The notes under the pieces were generated by a model. That model saw nothing but the letters and a program-made list of their open reading frames with translations, did not search any database and had not been told where the DNA came from. DNA of 64,000 nt from Clostridium sp. SY8519. Its GTDB lineage: Bacteria > Bacillota > Clostridia > Lachnospirales > Lachnospiraceae. Made by a program: the position numbers and the translations under genes. Position 1 is the first letter of the stretch; every line of letters starts with the position of its first letter. Where the stretch lies: assembly GCF_000270305.1 (NCBI RefSeq), contig NC_015737.1, forward strand, positions 1,302,501-1,366,500, written 5' to 3'. Shown piece after piece: positions 8,728 to 18,085 of the stretch.

Positions 8728-9915
8728 ATGGCATTTGAACACTATATCAGAAACGGCGCGAAGCGCCTCCGATGCGGATATACCACCGGTACCTGCGCGG
8801 CACTGGCGGCAAAAGGGGCGGTACAGCTTCTGCTGACCGGTGAGGCACCGGACTCCGTGGGGGTTATGACCGGGAAAGGGATTCTGGTGGAAACCGAACC
8901 GGTCCGGATCGGCCCGGATCCGGAAGCGCTGTTCCCGGAAGCCCGCGCGTTTGTGCCGGAAGGGTATCAGGCGGCCTGCGCAGTACGGAAAGACGCCGGT
9001 GATGACATCGACGCCACGGCAAATCTGCTGATCTGTGCCGCTGTGCGGCGGAGTGCGGAGCCCGGCGTGCAGATAGACGGCGGCCGGGGAATCGGACGGG
9101 TGACAAAGCCCGGGCTGGATCAGCCGGTGGGAAACGCGGCCATCAACCGGGTGCCCCGGCAGATGATTGCGGAGGCTGTGGCAGAAGTCTGCGATGCCGC
9201 AGGATACGACGGCGGGATACAGGTGATTATTTTCGCGCCGGAGGGCGAAACGGTGGGAGCGAAAACCTTCAATCCGGTGCTGGGCGTCTGCGGCGGAATC
9301 TCCATCCTGGGCACTTCGGGAATTGTGGAGCCCATGAGCGAGCAGGCCTGGGTGGACACCATTGAGGTGGAGATGCACCAGCATGCGCTGACGCAGGACC
9401 GGGTGATTCTGATTCCGGGCAATTACGGCGAAGAGTTTCTGGAAGAGCGGGGGCTGTCCGCGCTGGGCGTTCCCGTGGTGAAAATTTCCAATTTTCTCGG
9501 AGAGGCGCTGGATATCGCGGCGGCGGAAAGTTTCCGGCAGGTGCTGCTGGCAGCCCATGCGGGCAAACTGGTGAAAGCGGCCGGAGGCATCATGAATACC
9601 CACTCCCGGTGGGCGGACTGCAGAACGGAGCTTTTCTGCGCCCACGCGGCAGTCTGCGGCGCGGACACAGATACCTGCAGGGCACTGATGGGGGCGGCCA
9701 CCACAGACGCCTGCATCGGCATTCTGGACCAGGCAGGTCTGCGGGAACCGGTGCTGGCCAGCCTGATGGGCGCGGTCCAGAGCCATCTGGAACGCCGGGC
9801 CGCGGGACAGTACCGGATAGGCGCGGTGATGTTTTCAAAGGAATACGGCACACTTGGATGCACAGAACCTGCCAGGGAGCTGCTGGAGGCATGGCGGTCT
9901 GCCGCCGGAGACTGA
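8728..9915 (+). CDS. cbiD: Cobalt-precorrin-5B C1-methyltransferase CbiD
   Basis: 395 residues. The N-terminal CGYTTGTCAALAAKGA is the CbiD signature. It methylates C-1 of cobalt-precorrin-5B in the anaerobic B12 route. It is the first gene of an eleven-gene operon. Upstream there is a TATACT at about 8,697 but no good -35 box, as expected if the neighbouring PocR/AraC-type protein activates the promoter. No cobalamin riboswitch is visible in the 210-base leader. Confidence 0.95.
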   Translation: MAFEHYIRNGAKRLRCGYTTGTCAALAAKGAVQLLLTGEAPDSVGVMTGKGILVETEPVRIGPDPEALFPEARAFVPEGYQAACAVRKDAGDDIDATANLLICAAVRRSAEPGVQIDGGRGIGRVTKPGLDQPVGNAAINRVPRQMIAEAVAEVCDAAGYDGGIQVIIFAPEGETVGAKTFNPVLGVCGGISILGTSGIVEPMSEQAWVDTIEVEMHQHALTQDRVILIPGNYGEEFLEERGLSALGVPVVKISNFLGEALDIAAAESFRQVLLAAHAGKLVKAAGGIMNTHSRWADCRTELFCAHAAVCGADTDTCRALMGAATTDACIGILDQAGLREPVLASLMGAVQSHLERRAAGQYRIGAVMFSKEYGTLGCTEPARELLEAWRSAAGD

Positions 9916-9988
9916 CGGGTGACGCTGTATCTGTGCCGGTTCCGACAGACAGAAAGGGGCGGAAGCGCCCGGAAAGAGGAGAAACAGT

Positions 9989-10768
9989 ATGATTCATTTT
10001 GTTGGCGCAGGTCCGGGAGCACCGGATCTGATTACCGTACGGGGAGCGGAACTGCTGAAGCAGGCGGATGTGATTATTTACGCGGGGAGTCTGGTGAATC
10101 CGGAACTTCTTGCCTATGCGGGGCCGGAGTGCCGGGTTTACAACAGTGCCGAAATGACCCTGGAGGAAGTGCTGGAAGTCATGGAGGATGCGGAGGCAGC
10201 CGGAAAAGACCTGGTGCGCCTGCATACCGGAGATATGAGCCTTTACGGCGCCATACGGGAACAGATGGACCGTCTGGAGGAAAAGGGGATCGCCTATGAC
10301 GACACACCTGGCGTCTCCAGTTTCTGCGGCGCGGCAGCCGCGCTGAAGGCAGAATATACATTGCCTGGAGTAAGCCAGAGCGTGGTGATTACCCGGATGG
10401 AAGGGCGCACGCCGGTGCCGGCCCGGGAAGGCGTGGCAAGTTTTGCGCAGCATGGAGCGTCCATGGTGCTGTTTTTGTCCTCCGGTCTGCTGGAGCAGGT
10501 ACAGACAGAGCTGCTTAAGGGCGCGTATACAGAGGATACGCCGGCGGCGATTGTCTACAAGGCAACCTGGCCCGATGAAAAGACGGTGCGCTGTACGGTA
10601 GGCACACTGGCGGAAACCGCGAAAAGGGAGCAGATTCACAAGACGGCGCTGATTCTGGTGGGAGATTTTCTGGGGGATACCTACGACCGCAGTTTACTGT
10701 ACCATCCGGGATTTACGACGGAATTCCGTCAGGCGAAGACAGATACAGACAAGGATGCGAAGCAGTAA
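9989..10768 (+). CDS. cbiF: Cobalt-precorrin-4 C11-methyltransferase CbiF
   Basis: 259 residues of the tetrapyrrole (SAM) methylase fold. The first loop FVGAGPGAPDLITVRGA and the LHTGDMSLYGAI block match CbiF/CobM. It adds the C-11 methyl group before ring contraction is completed. GAGGAG precedes the ATG. It lies between cbiD and cbiG, a usual order. Confidence 0.95.
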   Translation: MIHFVGAGPGAPDLITVRGAELLKQADVIIYAGSLVNPELLAYAGPECRVYNSAEMTLEEVLEVMEDAEAAGKDLVRLHTGDMSLYGAIREQMDRLEEKGIAYDDTPGVSSFCGAAAALKAEYTLPGVSQSVVITRMEGRTPVPAREGVASFAQHGASMVLFLSSGLLEQVQTELLKGAYTEDTPAAIVYKATWPDEKTVRCTVGTLAETAKREQIHKTALILVGDFLGDTYDRSLLYHPGFTTEFRQAKTDTDKDAKQ

Positions 10769-10792
10769 CCGCTGAGACGGCAGGAGGAATGT

Positions 10793-11893
10793 ATGGAACC
10801 TGTGTTTCTGTCATTTTCAGAGAAAGGACAGCAGCTGGCACAGAAGCTGGCGCAGGCCGCCGGAGGCAGGGCAGACCGCTGCCGGCAGCCGCTGTCCCTG
10901 AAGGAATGGACGAAGGAGCAGTTTCAGAAGGCAGATGCGATTGTATATGTAGGCGCCCTGGGGATCGCGGTGCGTGCCATCGCCCCTTTTGTGGCCAGTA
11001 AGACAGAGGATCCGGCTGTGGTGGTTGTAGATGAACTGGGACTCCATGTGATTCCCGTGCTGTCCGGACATCTGGGCGGCGCCAATGATCTGGCCAGACA
11101 GCTGGCGGCAGTCTGCGGCGGAGAAGCGGTGATTACCACGGCGACGGATATCAACGGGCGGTTTGCCGTGGATGAATGGGCGAAAAGGCAGAACTGCCGC
11201 GTGGACAATCCGGCGTGGATCAAGCGGATTTCCGGCAGGATTCTCGCCGGGGGGACGGCTGTCGTATACAGCCCTTTCCCGATCGCGGGAACACCGCCGG
11301 CTTATGTGGCCTGTGTCAGACAGGACGCAGACAAAAAGCCGGAAAAAACTGCCGCAGCAGCCGTGTCCCTGTCCGTATTTGGCAGACAGACGCAGGCGCT
11401 GCGCCTGGTTCCGCGGATTGCCGTGCTGGGGATCGGCTGCCGGAAGGGGACGCCCCGGGCAGTGTTGGAAGAGCAGTTTGCGCAGTTTGCAGAGGCGCAG
11501 GATCTGATTCCCTCCGCGATTGTCCGGGCGGCCAGCATCGACTTAAAGGCCGGGGAGCCGGGACTTCTGGAATTCTGCGGGGCACACGGATGGCCGCTGC
11601 AGACCTACACGGCAGAGGAGCTGGCGGGGGCGCCGGGGGAATACACCGCTTCGGAATTTGTCAGCCGAATCACCGGCGTGGACAATGTCTGCGAACGGAG
11701 CGCCGTGCTGGCATCTGCGGGCGGACGACTGGTGATCCGCAAGCAGGCCGGCAGCGGGGTGACTTTTGCGCTGGCTCTGCAGGAATATCATCCGGACTGG
11801 ACCTGGCAGGGGAGCTGCGGGACAGAAGCGCCCGGGAAGCCGCGGAGCGAAACAGCGGATGACAAGGAGCGGACGGAGCCGGATGGCAGATAG
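10793..11893 (+). CDS. cbiG: Cobalt-precorrin-5A hydrolase CbiG
   Basis: 366 residues. It opens the delta-lactone of cobalt-precorrin-5A with loss of acetaldehyde. The central block ELGLHVIPVLSGHLGGANDL and the C-terminal domain beginning IAVLGIGCRKGTP are typical. The last 30 residues or so are low-complexity and charged, beyond the normal domain. AGGAGG precedes the ATG. An in-frame start for the next gene overlaps the 3' end, but a later start is preferred there. Confidence 0.94.
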   Translation: MEPVFLSFSEKGQQLAQKLAQAAGGRADRCRQPLSLKEWTKEQFQKADAIVYVGALGIAVRAIAPFVASKTEDPAVVVVDELGLHVIPVLSGHLGGANDLARQLAAVCGGEAVITTATDINGRFAVDEWAKRQNCRVDNPAWIKRISGRILAGGTAVVYSPFPIAGTPPAYVACVRQDADKKPEKTAAAAVSLSVFGRQTQALRLVPRIAVLGIGCRKGTPRAVLEEQFAQFAEAQDLIPSAIVRAASIDLKAGEPGLLEFCGAHGWPLQTYTAEELAGAPGEYTASEFVSRITGVDNVCERSAVLASAGGRLVIRKQAGSGVTFALALQEYHPDWTWQGSCGTEAPGKPRSETADDKERTEPDGR

Positions 11894-11972
11894 AAGACAG
11901 GAAAGAAACCGTCGGACGGCAGACCGGGACCAAACTGCCGGACAGACAGAAAAGAATGGGAGAAACAGGCAA

Positions 11973-12740
11973 ATGGCAAAAGTATACGCGGTCGGAATCG
12001 GCCCGGGCAGACAGGAATCAATGACGCAGGAAGCACTGGCAGCGATGGAACAGTCAGATGTGATCTGCGGGTATACCGTATATGTGGATCTGGTGAAAGA
12101 GATTTTTCCGGAAAAAGAAGTGTATACGACAGCAATGAAAAAAGAAATCGACCGCTGCGCGTGGGCGCTGGAAACTGCCAGTCAGGGCAGAACGGTGGCG
12201 ATGGTCTGCAGCGGAGACGCCGGTGTGTACGGCATGGCAGGACTGCTGATTCAGCTGCAGAGCAGCTATCCGGATGTGGAGATCGAGGTAGTGCCTGGGG
12301 TCACGGCGGCACTGTCCGGCGCGGCGGTACTGGGAGCGCCGATCGGCCATGATTTCTGTGTCATTTCCCTTTCGGATCTCCTGACTCCCTGGGAAGTGAT
12401 TGAAAACCGCCTGCGCTGTGCCGGTCAGGCGGACTTCAACCTGGCGATCTACAATCCCCGTTCGAAAAAACGGGCGGATAATCTGCGGGAAGCCTGTGAT
12501 ATCCTTCTGGAGCATAAGGCGCCGGACACCGTCTGCGGCTGGGTGCGCAACATCGGCCGTGAAGGTGAGGAGAGCCGCATCATGACTTTGGAGGAGCTGA
12601 AAGACGAGCCGGTGGATATGTTTACCACAGTGTTTGTGGGCAGCGCCTCCACCCGTGTATACGGAAGTTACATGGTCACGCCCCGGGGCTATGAAAAGCA
12701 GGCCGCCCGCAGCCGGAATCAGGAGCATCCGGCTTTATGA
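11973..12740 (+). CDS. cbiH: Cobalt-precorrin-3B C17-methyltransferase CbiH
   Basis: 255 residues of the SAM-dependent tetrapyrrole methylase fold; VYAVGIGPGRQESMT and MVCSGDAGVYGMAGL are the family loops. It methylates C-17 with ring contraction. The frame is open upstream to ATGs at 11,883 and 11,766, but those extensions are low-complexity and outside the family domain. The start at 11,973 gives a normal N-terminus. The gene overlaps cbiJ by 4 bases. Confidence 0.93.
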   Translation: MAKVYAVGIGPGRQESMTQEALAAMEQSDVICGYTVYVDLVKEIFPEKEVYTTAMKKEIDRCAWALETASQGRTVAMVCSGDAGVYGMAGLLIQLQSSYPDVEIEVVPGVTAALSGAAVLGAPIGHDFCVISLSDLLTPWEVIENRLRCAGQADFNLAIYNPRSKKRADNLREACDILLEHKAPDTVCGWVRNIGREGEESRIMTLEELKDEPVDMFTTVFVGSASTRVYGSYMVTPRGYEKQAARSRNQEHPAL

Positions 12741-13495
12741 GGCTGCTGATTTTCAGCGGGACAACCGAGGGCCGGGAGCTGTCCCGCCGGCTGGCCGGGT
12801 CCGGAGCGGAGATCACTGTCAGTGTGGCGACAGAATACGGACGGGAAGAACAGGGGAACATTCCCGGCGTGCGGGTGCTCTGCGGGAGAAAAACCGAACC
12901 GGAAATCATCCGCCTGCTTCAGGAAACGGATGTGTGCATCGATGCCACACATCCTTACGCGGTGGAGATCAGCCGCAATATCCGGGAAGCCTGCCACAGC
13001 ACAGGAACCGTCTGGCGCAGGCTGCTGCGGCCGCGCAGCGCGTATCCGGCGGACAGTGTTTTTCTGCAGTCGGCACAGGAAGCGGCCCGGTGGCTGGCGG
13101 ACCGGGAGGGCAATGTGCTGCTGACCACAGGGGCCAAGGAGCTGGGCTGTTACCGGGATTTGAACCCGGAGCGGCTGTATCCGCGGGTGCTCCCGCTGGA
13201 ACAGAGCCTGGTATCCTGCCGGGAAGCGGGAATCCCGGGCCGGAATATCATTGCGATGCAGGGACCGTTTTCAGAGGCGTTAAACGAAGCCCTGCTGGAT
13301 CAGTTTCAGATCCGCTATCTGGTAACGAAAGACGGCGGCCGGGCCGGAGGCTTTCAGGAAAAGGCGGAGGCGGCGCGCAGCCGCGGCGTGACCCTTTTGC
13401 TGATTGCGCGGCCGGAGGAAGAAGGCTCATCCATGGAGGAGCTGCTGGATGAGGTGACGGCACTTCTGGCACAGGAGCAGAAAACTGCGGAGTAA
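12737..13495 (+). CDS. cbiJ: Cobalt-precorrin-6A reductase CbiJ/CobK
   Basis: 252 residues. LLIFSGTTEGRELSRRLAGS at the N-terminus and VCIDATHPYAVEISRNI are the CbiJ/CobK signatures, giving NAD(P)H-dependent reduction of the macrocycle. It is coupled to cbiH by an ATGA overlap. A 108-base spacer with a 40-base repeat follows. Confidence 0.93.
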   Translation: MRLLIFSGTTEGRELSRRLAGSGAEITVSVATEYGREEQGNIPGVRVLCGRKTEPEIIRLLQETDVCIDATHPYAVEISRNIREACHSTGTVWRRLLRPRSAYPADSVFLQSAQEAARWLADREGNVLLTTGAKELGCYRDLNPERLYPRVLPLEQSLVSCREAGIPGRNIIAMQGPFSEALNEALLDQFQIRYLVTKDGGRAGGFQEKAEAARSRGVTLLLIARPEEEGSSMEELLDEVTALLAQEQKTAE

Positions 13496-13497
13496 AA

Positions 13498-13590
13498 GTC
13501 CCGCGGCCGGGAAGCGCAGGAAAGCACAGAGAAACGGTCCCGCGGCCGGGAAACACAGAGAAGCACAGAGGAGAAGTTCCACGGACAGGA
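13498..13590 (+). repeat. 40-base imperfect tandem repeat between cbiJ and cbiET
   Basis: GTCCCGCGGCCGGGAA occurs at 13,498 and 13,538, each followed by similar CACAGAGAAGCACAGAG-like sequence, and a third partial copy (GTTCCACGGACAGG) follows. It occupies the spacer inside the cobalamin operon. Confidence 0.75.
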
Positions 13591-13603
13591 GGAAGCAGAT
13601 AAC

Positions 13604-14803
13604 ATGGAGGCAACATTAATCGGACTGGGATGCGGTACCTGGGATACCCTTACCTGCGGCGCGCTGGATGCGCTGAAACAGGCAGAACTGGTCATCGGAG
13701 CCAGACGTCTGCTGGAAAGTCTGCCGGAAGGAATTTCTGCGGAATGCTGTCCGGCCGTCCGCGGGACGGAAATCCTGGAGCTGCTCCGAAGATCGGGGGC
13801 AGAGCGGGCAGCTGTGGTATACAGCGGAGACACCGGCTTTTATTCCGGGACCCGGACATTGGTGCCCCTGCTGGAAGAAGCGGGCATTTCTTTCCGGATT
13901 CTGCCCGGAATCTCCAGTGTACAGTATTTTTCGGCCGTGCTGCACAGGCCCTGGCAAGACTGGAATCTGGTGTCTGCCCATGGCGTGGACTGCGATCCGG
14001 TGACAGCTGTCATGCAGGGAAAACCGGCCTTTTTCCTGACGGGCGGCGAGCTGACGCCGAAGGAGCTGTGTATCCGCCTGACCCGGGCGGGCCTTAAGGA
14101 TCTTCCGGTTACCGTGGGCGAAAATCTCACCTATGACTCGGAACGGCTTGTGGCCGGCACAGCCGAAACTCTAGCGCAGCAGGAGTATGCGCCTCTTTCC
14201 GTGATGCTGGCGGAGGCGGCGCCGGAACCGGAAGCATGGACTTCCGGCATCGGAGATGAGGAATTTATCCGGGGCGATGTGCCGATGTCCAAAGAGGAAG
14301 TGCGGGCAGCGGCCGTCAGCAGACTCAGGATCCGTCCCGCAGATGTGGTCTGGGATGTGGGCGCCGGGACAGGAAGCGTATCGGTGGCCATGGCCCGGGC
14401 TGCCCGGCAGGGGCATGTATACGCAGTGGAGCGCCTGCCGGAGGCCTGTGATCTGATCCGGGCCAACCGGGACAGATTCGGCACCTGGAACCTGACGGTA
14501 GTGCAGGGAATGGCGGAAGAAGCCATCCATGAGCTGCCGGCGCCGGACGCAGTGTTTATCGGCGGCAGCCGGGGACAGATGGGCGCTGTGATCCGGAGGG
14601 CGCTGCAGGCCAATCCAAAGGCACGGATTCTCATATCCTCCATTCTGGTAGAGACCCTGGGAGAGGCTGTGGCGGAGCTGACCCGGGCGGGACTTTCTGT
14701 TTCGGTGGTGCAGATCGCCGCTTCCACCAGCAAAAATGTAGGAAAAAAACACATGATGCTTGCCGGCAATCCGATCTTCCTGATCGGCGGAGAAAAGAAA
14801 TGA
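13604..14803 (+). CDS. cbiET: Fused cobalt-precorrin C5/C15-methyltransferase-decarboxylase CbiET
   Basis: 399 residues in two domains. Residues 1-200 are CbiE (tetrapyrrole methylase; IGLGCGTWDTLT, VVYSGDTGFYSG), which methylates C-5 of cobalt-precorrin-7. Residues 200-399 are CbiT (class I SAM methyltransferase; motif VVWDVGAGTGSVSVAMARA), which methylates C-15 and decarboxylates the C-12 acetate. The fusion equals aerobic CobL in layout. GGAGGA lies upstream of the ATG. It overlaps cbiA by 4 bases. Confidence 0.94.
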   Translation: MEATLIGLGCGTWDTLTCGALDALKQAELVIGARRLLESLPEGISAECCPAVRGTEILELLRRSGAERAAVVYSGDTGFYSGTRTLVPLLEEAGISFRILPGISSVQYFSAVLHRPWQDWNLVSAHGVDCDPVTAVMQGKPAFFLTGGELTPKELCIRLTRAGLKDLPVTVGENLTYDSERLVAGTAETLAQQEYAPLSVMLAEAAPEPEAWTSGIGDEEFIRGDVPMSKEEVRAAAVSRLRIRPADVVWDVGAGTGSVSVAMARAARQGHVYAVERLPEACDLIRANRDRFGTWNLTVVQGMAEEAIHELPAPDAVFIGGSRGQMGAVIRRALQANPKARILISSILVETLGEAVAELTRAGLSVSVVQIAASTSKNVGKKHMMLAGNPIFLIGGEKK

Positions 14804-16398
14804 CAGAGATGCTGCTGGCAGCGCCGGCGTCCGGAAGCGGGAAAACAGCTGTAACCTGCGGAATGCTGGCGCTGCTGAAACAAAAAGGAAAAGATCCCTG
14901 CGCGTTTAAGTGCGGCCCGGATTATATCGATCCCATGTTTCACCGCGCGGTACTGGGGGTGGAAAGCCACAACCTGGATCTGTATCTGGCGGAGGAGGCG
15001 CAGGTGCGCAGACTGTATCATGACTGCCGCGGCAGACACGGCTCGGCGGTCTGCGAAGGAGTCATGGGACTGTATGACGGTGTAGGCGGCACCACGGTGC
15101 AGGCCAGTGCCTGGCATGTGGCGGATACTCTGGACCTGCCGGTGATCTTGGTGCTGCGTCCCAAGGGGGCCAGCCTTACGCTGGCGGCGCAGATTCGGGG
15201 ACTGGCGGAATTCCGGCAGCCTTCCCATGTGGCCGGAGTGATTCTGAATGACTGTTCCGACATGCTGTACCGCAGCCTGGCAGACGTGCTGGAGTGGGAA
15301 ACCGGGGTTCCCCTGCTGGGGTACCTGCCCCATATGGAAGAGGCCCGGTTTGAAAGCCGGCATCTGGGATTGTATACCGCGCAGGAAATCGGGGATCTGG
15401 ACACCAGAATCCGGGCCATTGCAGCCCGGATGGAACAGACCATTGACATGGAACGCCTGGAAAACTTATGCAGCCGGGAGGCAGGAGTAGTCCGGCAGCA
15501 TTTTTCGCAAATACAGGAAACACCGTCCATTCCGGCACAAACACAAGAAACGGAGGGTGTTCCGGTACAAACGCAGAAAGTGCCGGATATTCCTGTACAA
15601 ACGCAGAAAACGGCGCCCATTCCGGCACAAAAACCGGAACAGCCGGTGCGCATAGCAGTGGCCAGGGACGAAGCGTTCTGCTTTTTCTATGAAGAAAGCC
15701 TGGAAGCTTTCCGGCAGGAGGGCGCGGAACTGGTGGAATTCAGCCCGGTTCATGACAGCCGTCTGCCGGAGAATATCCACGGACTGTATCTGACCGGCGG
15801 ATATCCGGAACTGTATCTCCGGGAGCTTTCGGCCAACCACTCCATGCGGGACAGCGTGGCAGCGGCAGTCCGCGGCGGAATGCCGACCGTGGCGGAATGC
15901 GGCGGTTTCCTGTACCTGGGGCAGCGTCTGTCCGGCGCGGAAAGAACCGGTACCGTGCATACCGGCATTCTGCAGGAGGAGGGAGGCGCTGGTGCGGAGG
16001 GAAGTCCCATGTGCGGCGTGCTGCCCGGCAGCGGCGTATGCCGGGAACGGCTGGTACGGTTTGGGTATTCCTCCCTTACAGCAAAAAAAGACAGCCTGCT
16101 GTTCCGGGCAGGGGAAGAAATTCCGGTACATGAGTTCCATTACTGGGATTCCACGGATAACGGGCAGGACCTGCATGCGGTCAAACCGGTATCCGGCAGA
16201 AGCTGGGACTGCGGGTTTGCCACGGATACGCTGTATGCCGGATTCCCCCATTTATATTTTGCGGGGCATCCGCAGCTGACCCGGCGGTTTCTGGCAGCCG
16301 CAGGGCGTTACCGGGATACCGCGGCTGCCGGTCGGCAGAAAGGACACCGGCAGAAGTCGGAAACACAGGAAGGGAAAGGAGAACAGACATGTGGATAG
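14800..16398 (+). CDS. cbiA: Cobyrinate a,c-diamide synthase CbiA with a repeat-bearing linker
   Basis: 532 residues, somewhat longer than usual (about 450-470). The N-terminal P-loop domain has APASGSGKTAVTCG and FKCGPDYIDPMFH. The C-terminal glutamine amidotransferase domain has the nucleophile in TVAECGGFLYLG. It uses glutamine and ATP to amidate the a and c side chains. Between the two domains (about residues 235-285) is an extra linker made of four 10-residue repeats of the type QTQKxPxIPV. It overlaps cbiB by 10 bases. Confidence 0.93.
   Translation: MTEMLLAAPASGSGKTAVTCGMLALLKQKGKDPCAFKCGPDYIDPMFHRAVLGVESHNLDLYLAEEAQVRRLYHDCRGRHGSAVCEGVMGLYDGVGGTTVQASAWHVADTLDLPVILVLRPKGASLTLAAQIRGLAEFRQPSHVAGVILNDCSDMLYRSLADVLEWETGVPLLGYLPHMEEARFESRHLGLYTAQEIGDLDTRIRAIAARMEQTIDMERLENLCSREAGVVRQHFSQIQETPSIPAQTQETEGVPVQTQKVPDIPVQTQKTAPIPAQKPEQPVRIAVARDEAFCFFYEESLEAFRQEGAELVEFSPVHDSRLPENIHGLYLTGGYPELYLRELSANHSMRDSVAAAVRGGMPTVAECGGFLYLGQRLSGAERTGTVHTGILQEEGGAGAEGSPMCGVLPGSGVCRERLVRFGYSSLTAKKDSLLFRAGEEIPVHEFHYWDSTDNGQDLHAVKPVSGRSWDCGFATDTLYAGFPHLYFAGHPQLTRRFLAAAGRYRDTAAAGRQKGHRQKSETQEGKGEQTCG
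15511..15640 (+). repeat. 30-base tandem repeat inside cbiA
   Basis: Four units with a period of exactly 30 bases; the block TTCCGGCACAAAC or a close variant ends at 15,540, 15,570, 15,600 and 15,630. The period keeps the frame and adds 10 residues per unit to the interdomain linker of CbiA. Confidence 0.88.
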
Positions 16399-17369
16399 TG
16401 GCAGCCGCGGCCTGCGGCGTTCTTCTGGATCTTATCCTGGGGGATCCGGCATGGCTGGTGCACCCGGTGGTGGTGATCGGCAGATGTATTTCCGCCCTGG
16501 AGACCATCCTCAGGGATATGTTTCCCGACAATGAGAAGGGGGCCTTCCGGGCAGGCGTGCTCATGGCTGTCCTGATTCCGGCGGGAACCTTTCTTGTGAC
16601 CGGTTTTTTCTGCTGGCTGCTGCGGTGGATGCATCCTCTGGCGGGGTTCGCGCTTCAGACTTTCTGGTGCTGGCAGGCGCTGGCCATGCGGGGACTGCGG
16701 GTGGAGAGCAGACATGTGTACGCCCATTTGAAATACGGGGACCTGAAAGGCGCCCGCAAGGCAGTGAGCCGGATTGTGGGAAGAGATACCGACCAGCTGA
16801 CGGAACAGGGGGTAACCCGGGCCACGGTAGAGACCATCGCGGAAAATTCCTCCGACGGTGTGATCGCGCCGCTGTTTTATATGGCAATCGGCGGGGCGCC
16901 GCTGGCTCTGACATATAAAGCCATTAATACGATGGACAGTATGCTTGGATATAAAAATGAAAAATACCTGTATTTCGGACGGGCAGCGGCCCGGCTGGAT
17001 GACGCGGCAAACTATATCCCGGCGCGGATTGCCGCCGTCTTCTGGATCCTTGCGGCGTTTTTTACGGGCAATCATGCGGGACAGGCGGCAAAGATCTGGG
17101 TACGGGACCGGAGAAAGCATGCCAGCCCGAATTCCGCCCAGACGGAGTCGGCATGCGCGGGAGCGCTGGGCGTTCGGCTGGCGGGACCGGCCTGGTATTT
17201 TGGCACTTATTATGACAAGCCGGCCATCGGGGATCCGGACCGGGAGATCCGGCCGGAAGACATCCTGAAAACCAACCGCATGATGTACTGCGCGGGTCTG
17301 CTGGCAGCCGCGGCTTTTCTGGCAGCCCGTTACGGCATTCTGGCGCTGGCGGCACAGGTGCTGCATTGA
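16389..17369 (+). CDS. cbiB: Adenosylcobinamide-phosphate synthase CbiB
   Basis: 326 residues, an integral membrane protein. LILGDPAWLVHPVVVIG at the N-terminus and RDTDQLTEQGVTRATVETIA in the loop are CbiB signatures. It attaches aminopropanol phosphate (made from CobD product) to adenosylcobyric acid. Its start overlaps the end of cbiA. Confidence 0.94.
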   Translation: MWIVAAAACGVLLDLILGDPAWLVHPVVVIGRCISALETILRDMFPDNEKGAFRAGVLMAVLIPAGTFLVTGFFCWLLRWMHPLAGFALQTFWCWQALAMRGLRVESRHVYAHLKYGDLKGARKAVSRIVGRDTDQLTEQGVTRATVETIAENSSDGVIAPLFYMAIGGAPLALTYKAINTMDSMLGYKNEKYLYFGRAAARLDDAANYIPARIAAVFWILAAFFTGNHAGQAAKIWVRDRRKHASPNSAQTESACAGALGVRLAGPAWYFGTYYDKPAIGDPDREIRPEDILKTNRMMYCAGLLAAAAFLAARYGILALAAQVLH

Positions 17370-17408
17370 TGCAGATACCCGGTAAAACAGAGAGGAAAGG
17401 AACCGATC

Positions 17409-18080
17409 ATGGATACAAAACATGTACTGCCAAGTGATATCGAACGGACCAGCATGGCGATCATTGCGTCGGAGCTGGAAGAACGGGGAATACAGATTCC
17501 GCCGGAGCAGCAGGCAGTTGTCCGCAGAGTGATACATACTTCCGCGGATTTTGATTACGCGGAAAATCTGAAATTTACACCAGGAGCCGTAACGCAGGGC
17601 GTCGAGGCGCTGCGGAAGGGCGCGCCGATTATTACAGACACCAATATGGCGCTGGCGGGAATCAGCAAGCCTTCCCTGAAAAAAACCGGCGGAGCGGCTT
17701 ACTGTTATATGGCGGATCCGGCCATGGCGGAGGCGGCAAAACAGCAGGGAACCACCCGGGCGGCAGCCTGCATGCGGTATGGGGCAGAACAGTATCCTGC
17801 GGGAATTTTTGCTGTTGGAAACGCGCCCACCGCGCTGATTACCCTGTCGGAACTGATCCGTCAGGGGCTGCGGCCGTCGCTGATCATCGCAGTTCCGGTG
17901 GGCTTTGTCAATGTGACGGAAAGCAAAGAAGAGATCTTTCAGATCTGTGAATCCTGCGGCGTGCCGGTGATTGCGGCTATGGGCCGGAAGGGCGGCAGCA
18001 ACGTGGCGGCAGCCATCTGCAATGCCCTTCTGTATACAGCGGTAGACGCGCTGGATCCGTCCCGGAGAGGGTGGAATTAG
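17409..18080 (+). CDS. cbiC: Cobalt-precorrin-8 methylmutase CbiC
   Basis: 223 residues. RRVIHTSADFDYAENLKF contains the catalytic His of CbiC/CobH, which moves the methyl group from C-11 to C-12 to give cobyrinate. The TDTNMALAGI block is also conserved. Located in the operon between cbiB and cobD. Confidence 0.95.
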   Translation: MDTKHVLPSDIERTSMAIIASELEERGIQIPPEQQAVVRRVIHTSADFDYAENLKFTPGAVTQGVEALRKGAPIITDTNMALAGISKPSLKKTGGAAYCYMADPAMAEAAKQQGTTRAAACMRYGAEQYPAGIFAVGNAPTALITLSELIRQGLRPSLIIAVPVGFVNVTESKEEIFQICESCGVPVIAAMGRKGGSNVAAAICNALLYTAVDALDPSRRGWN

Positions 18081-18085
18081 GCATA

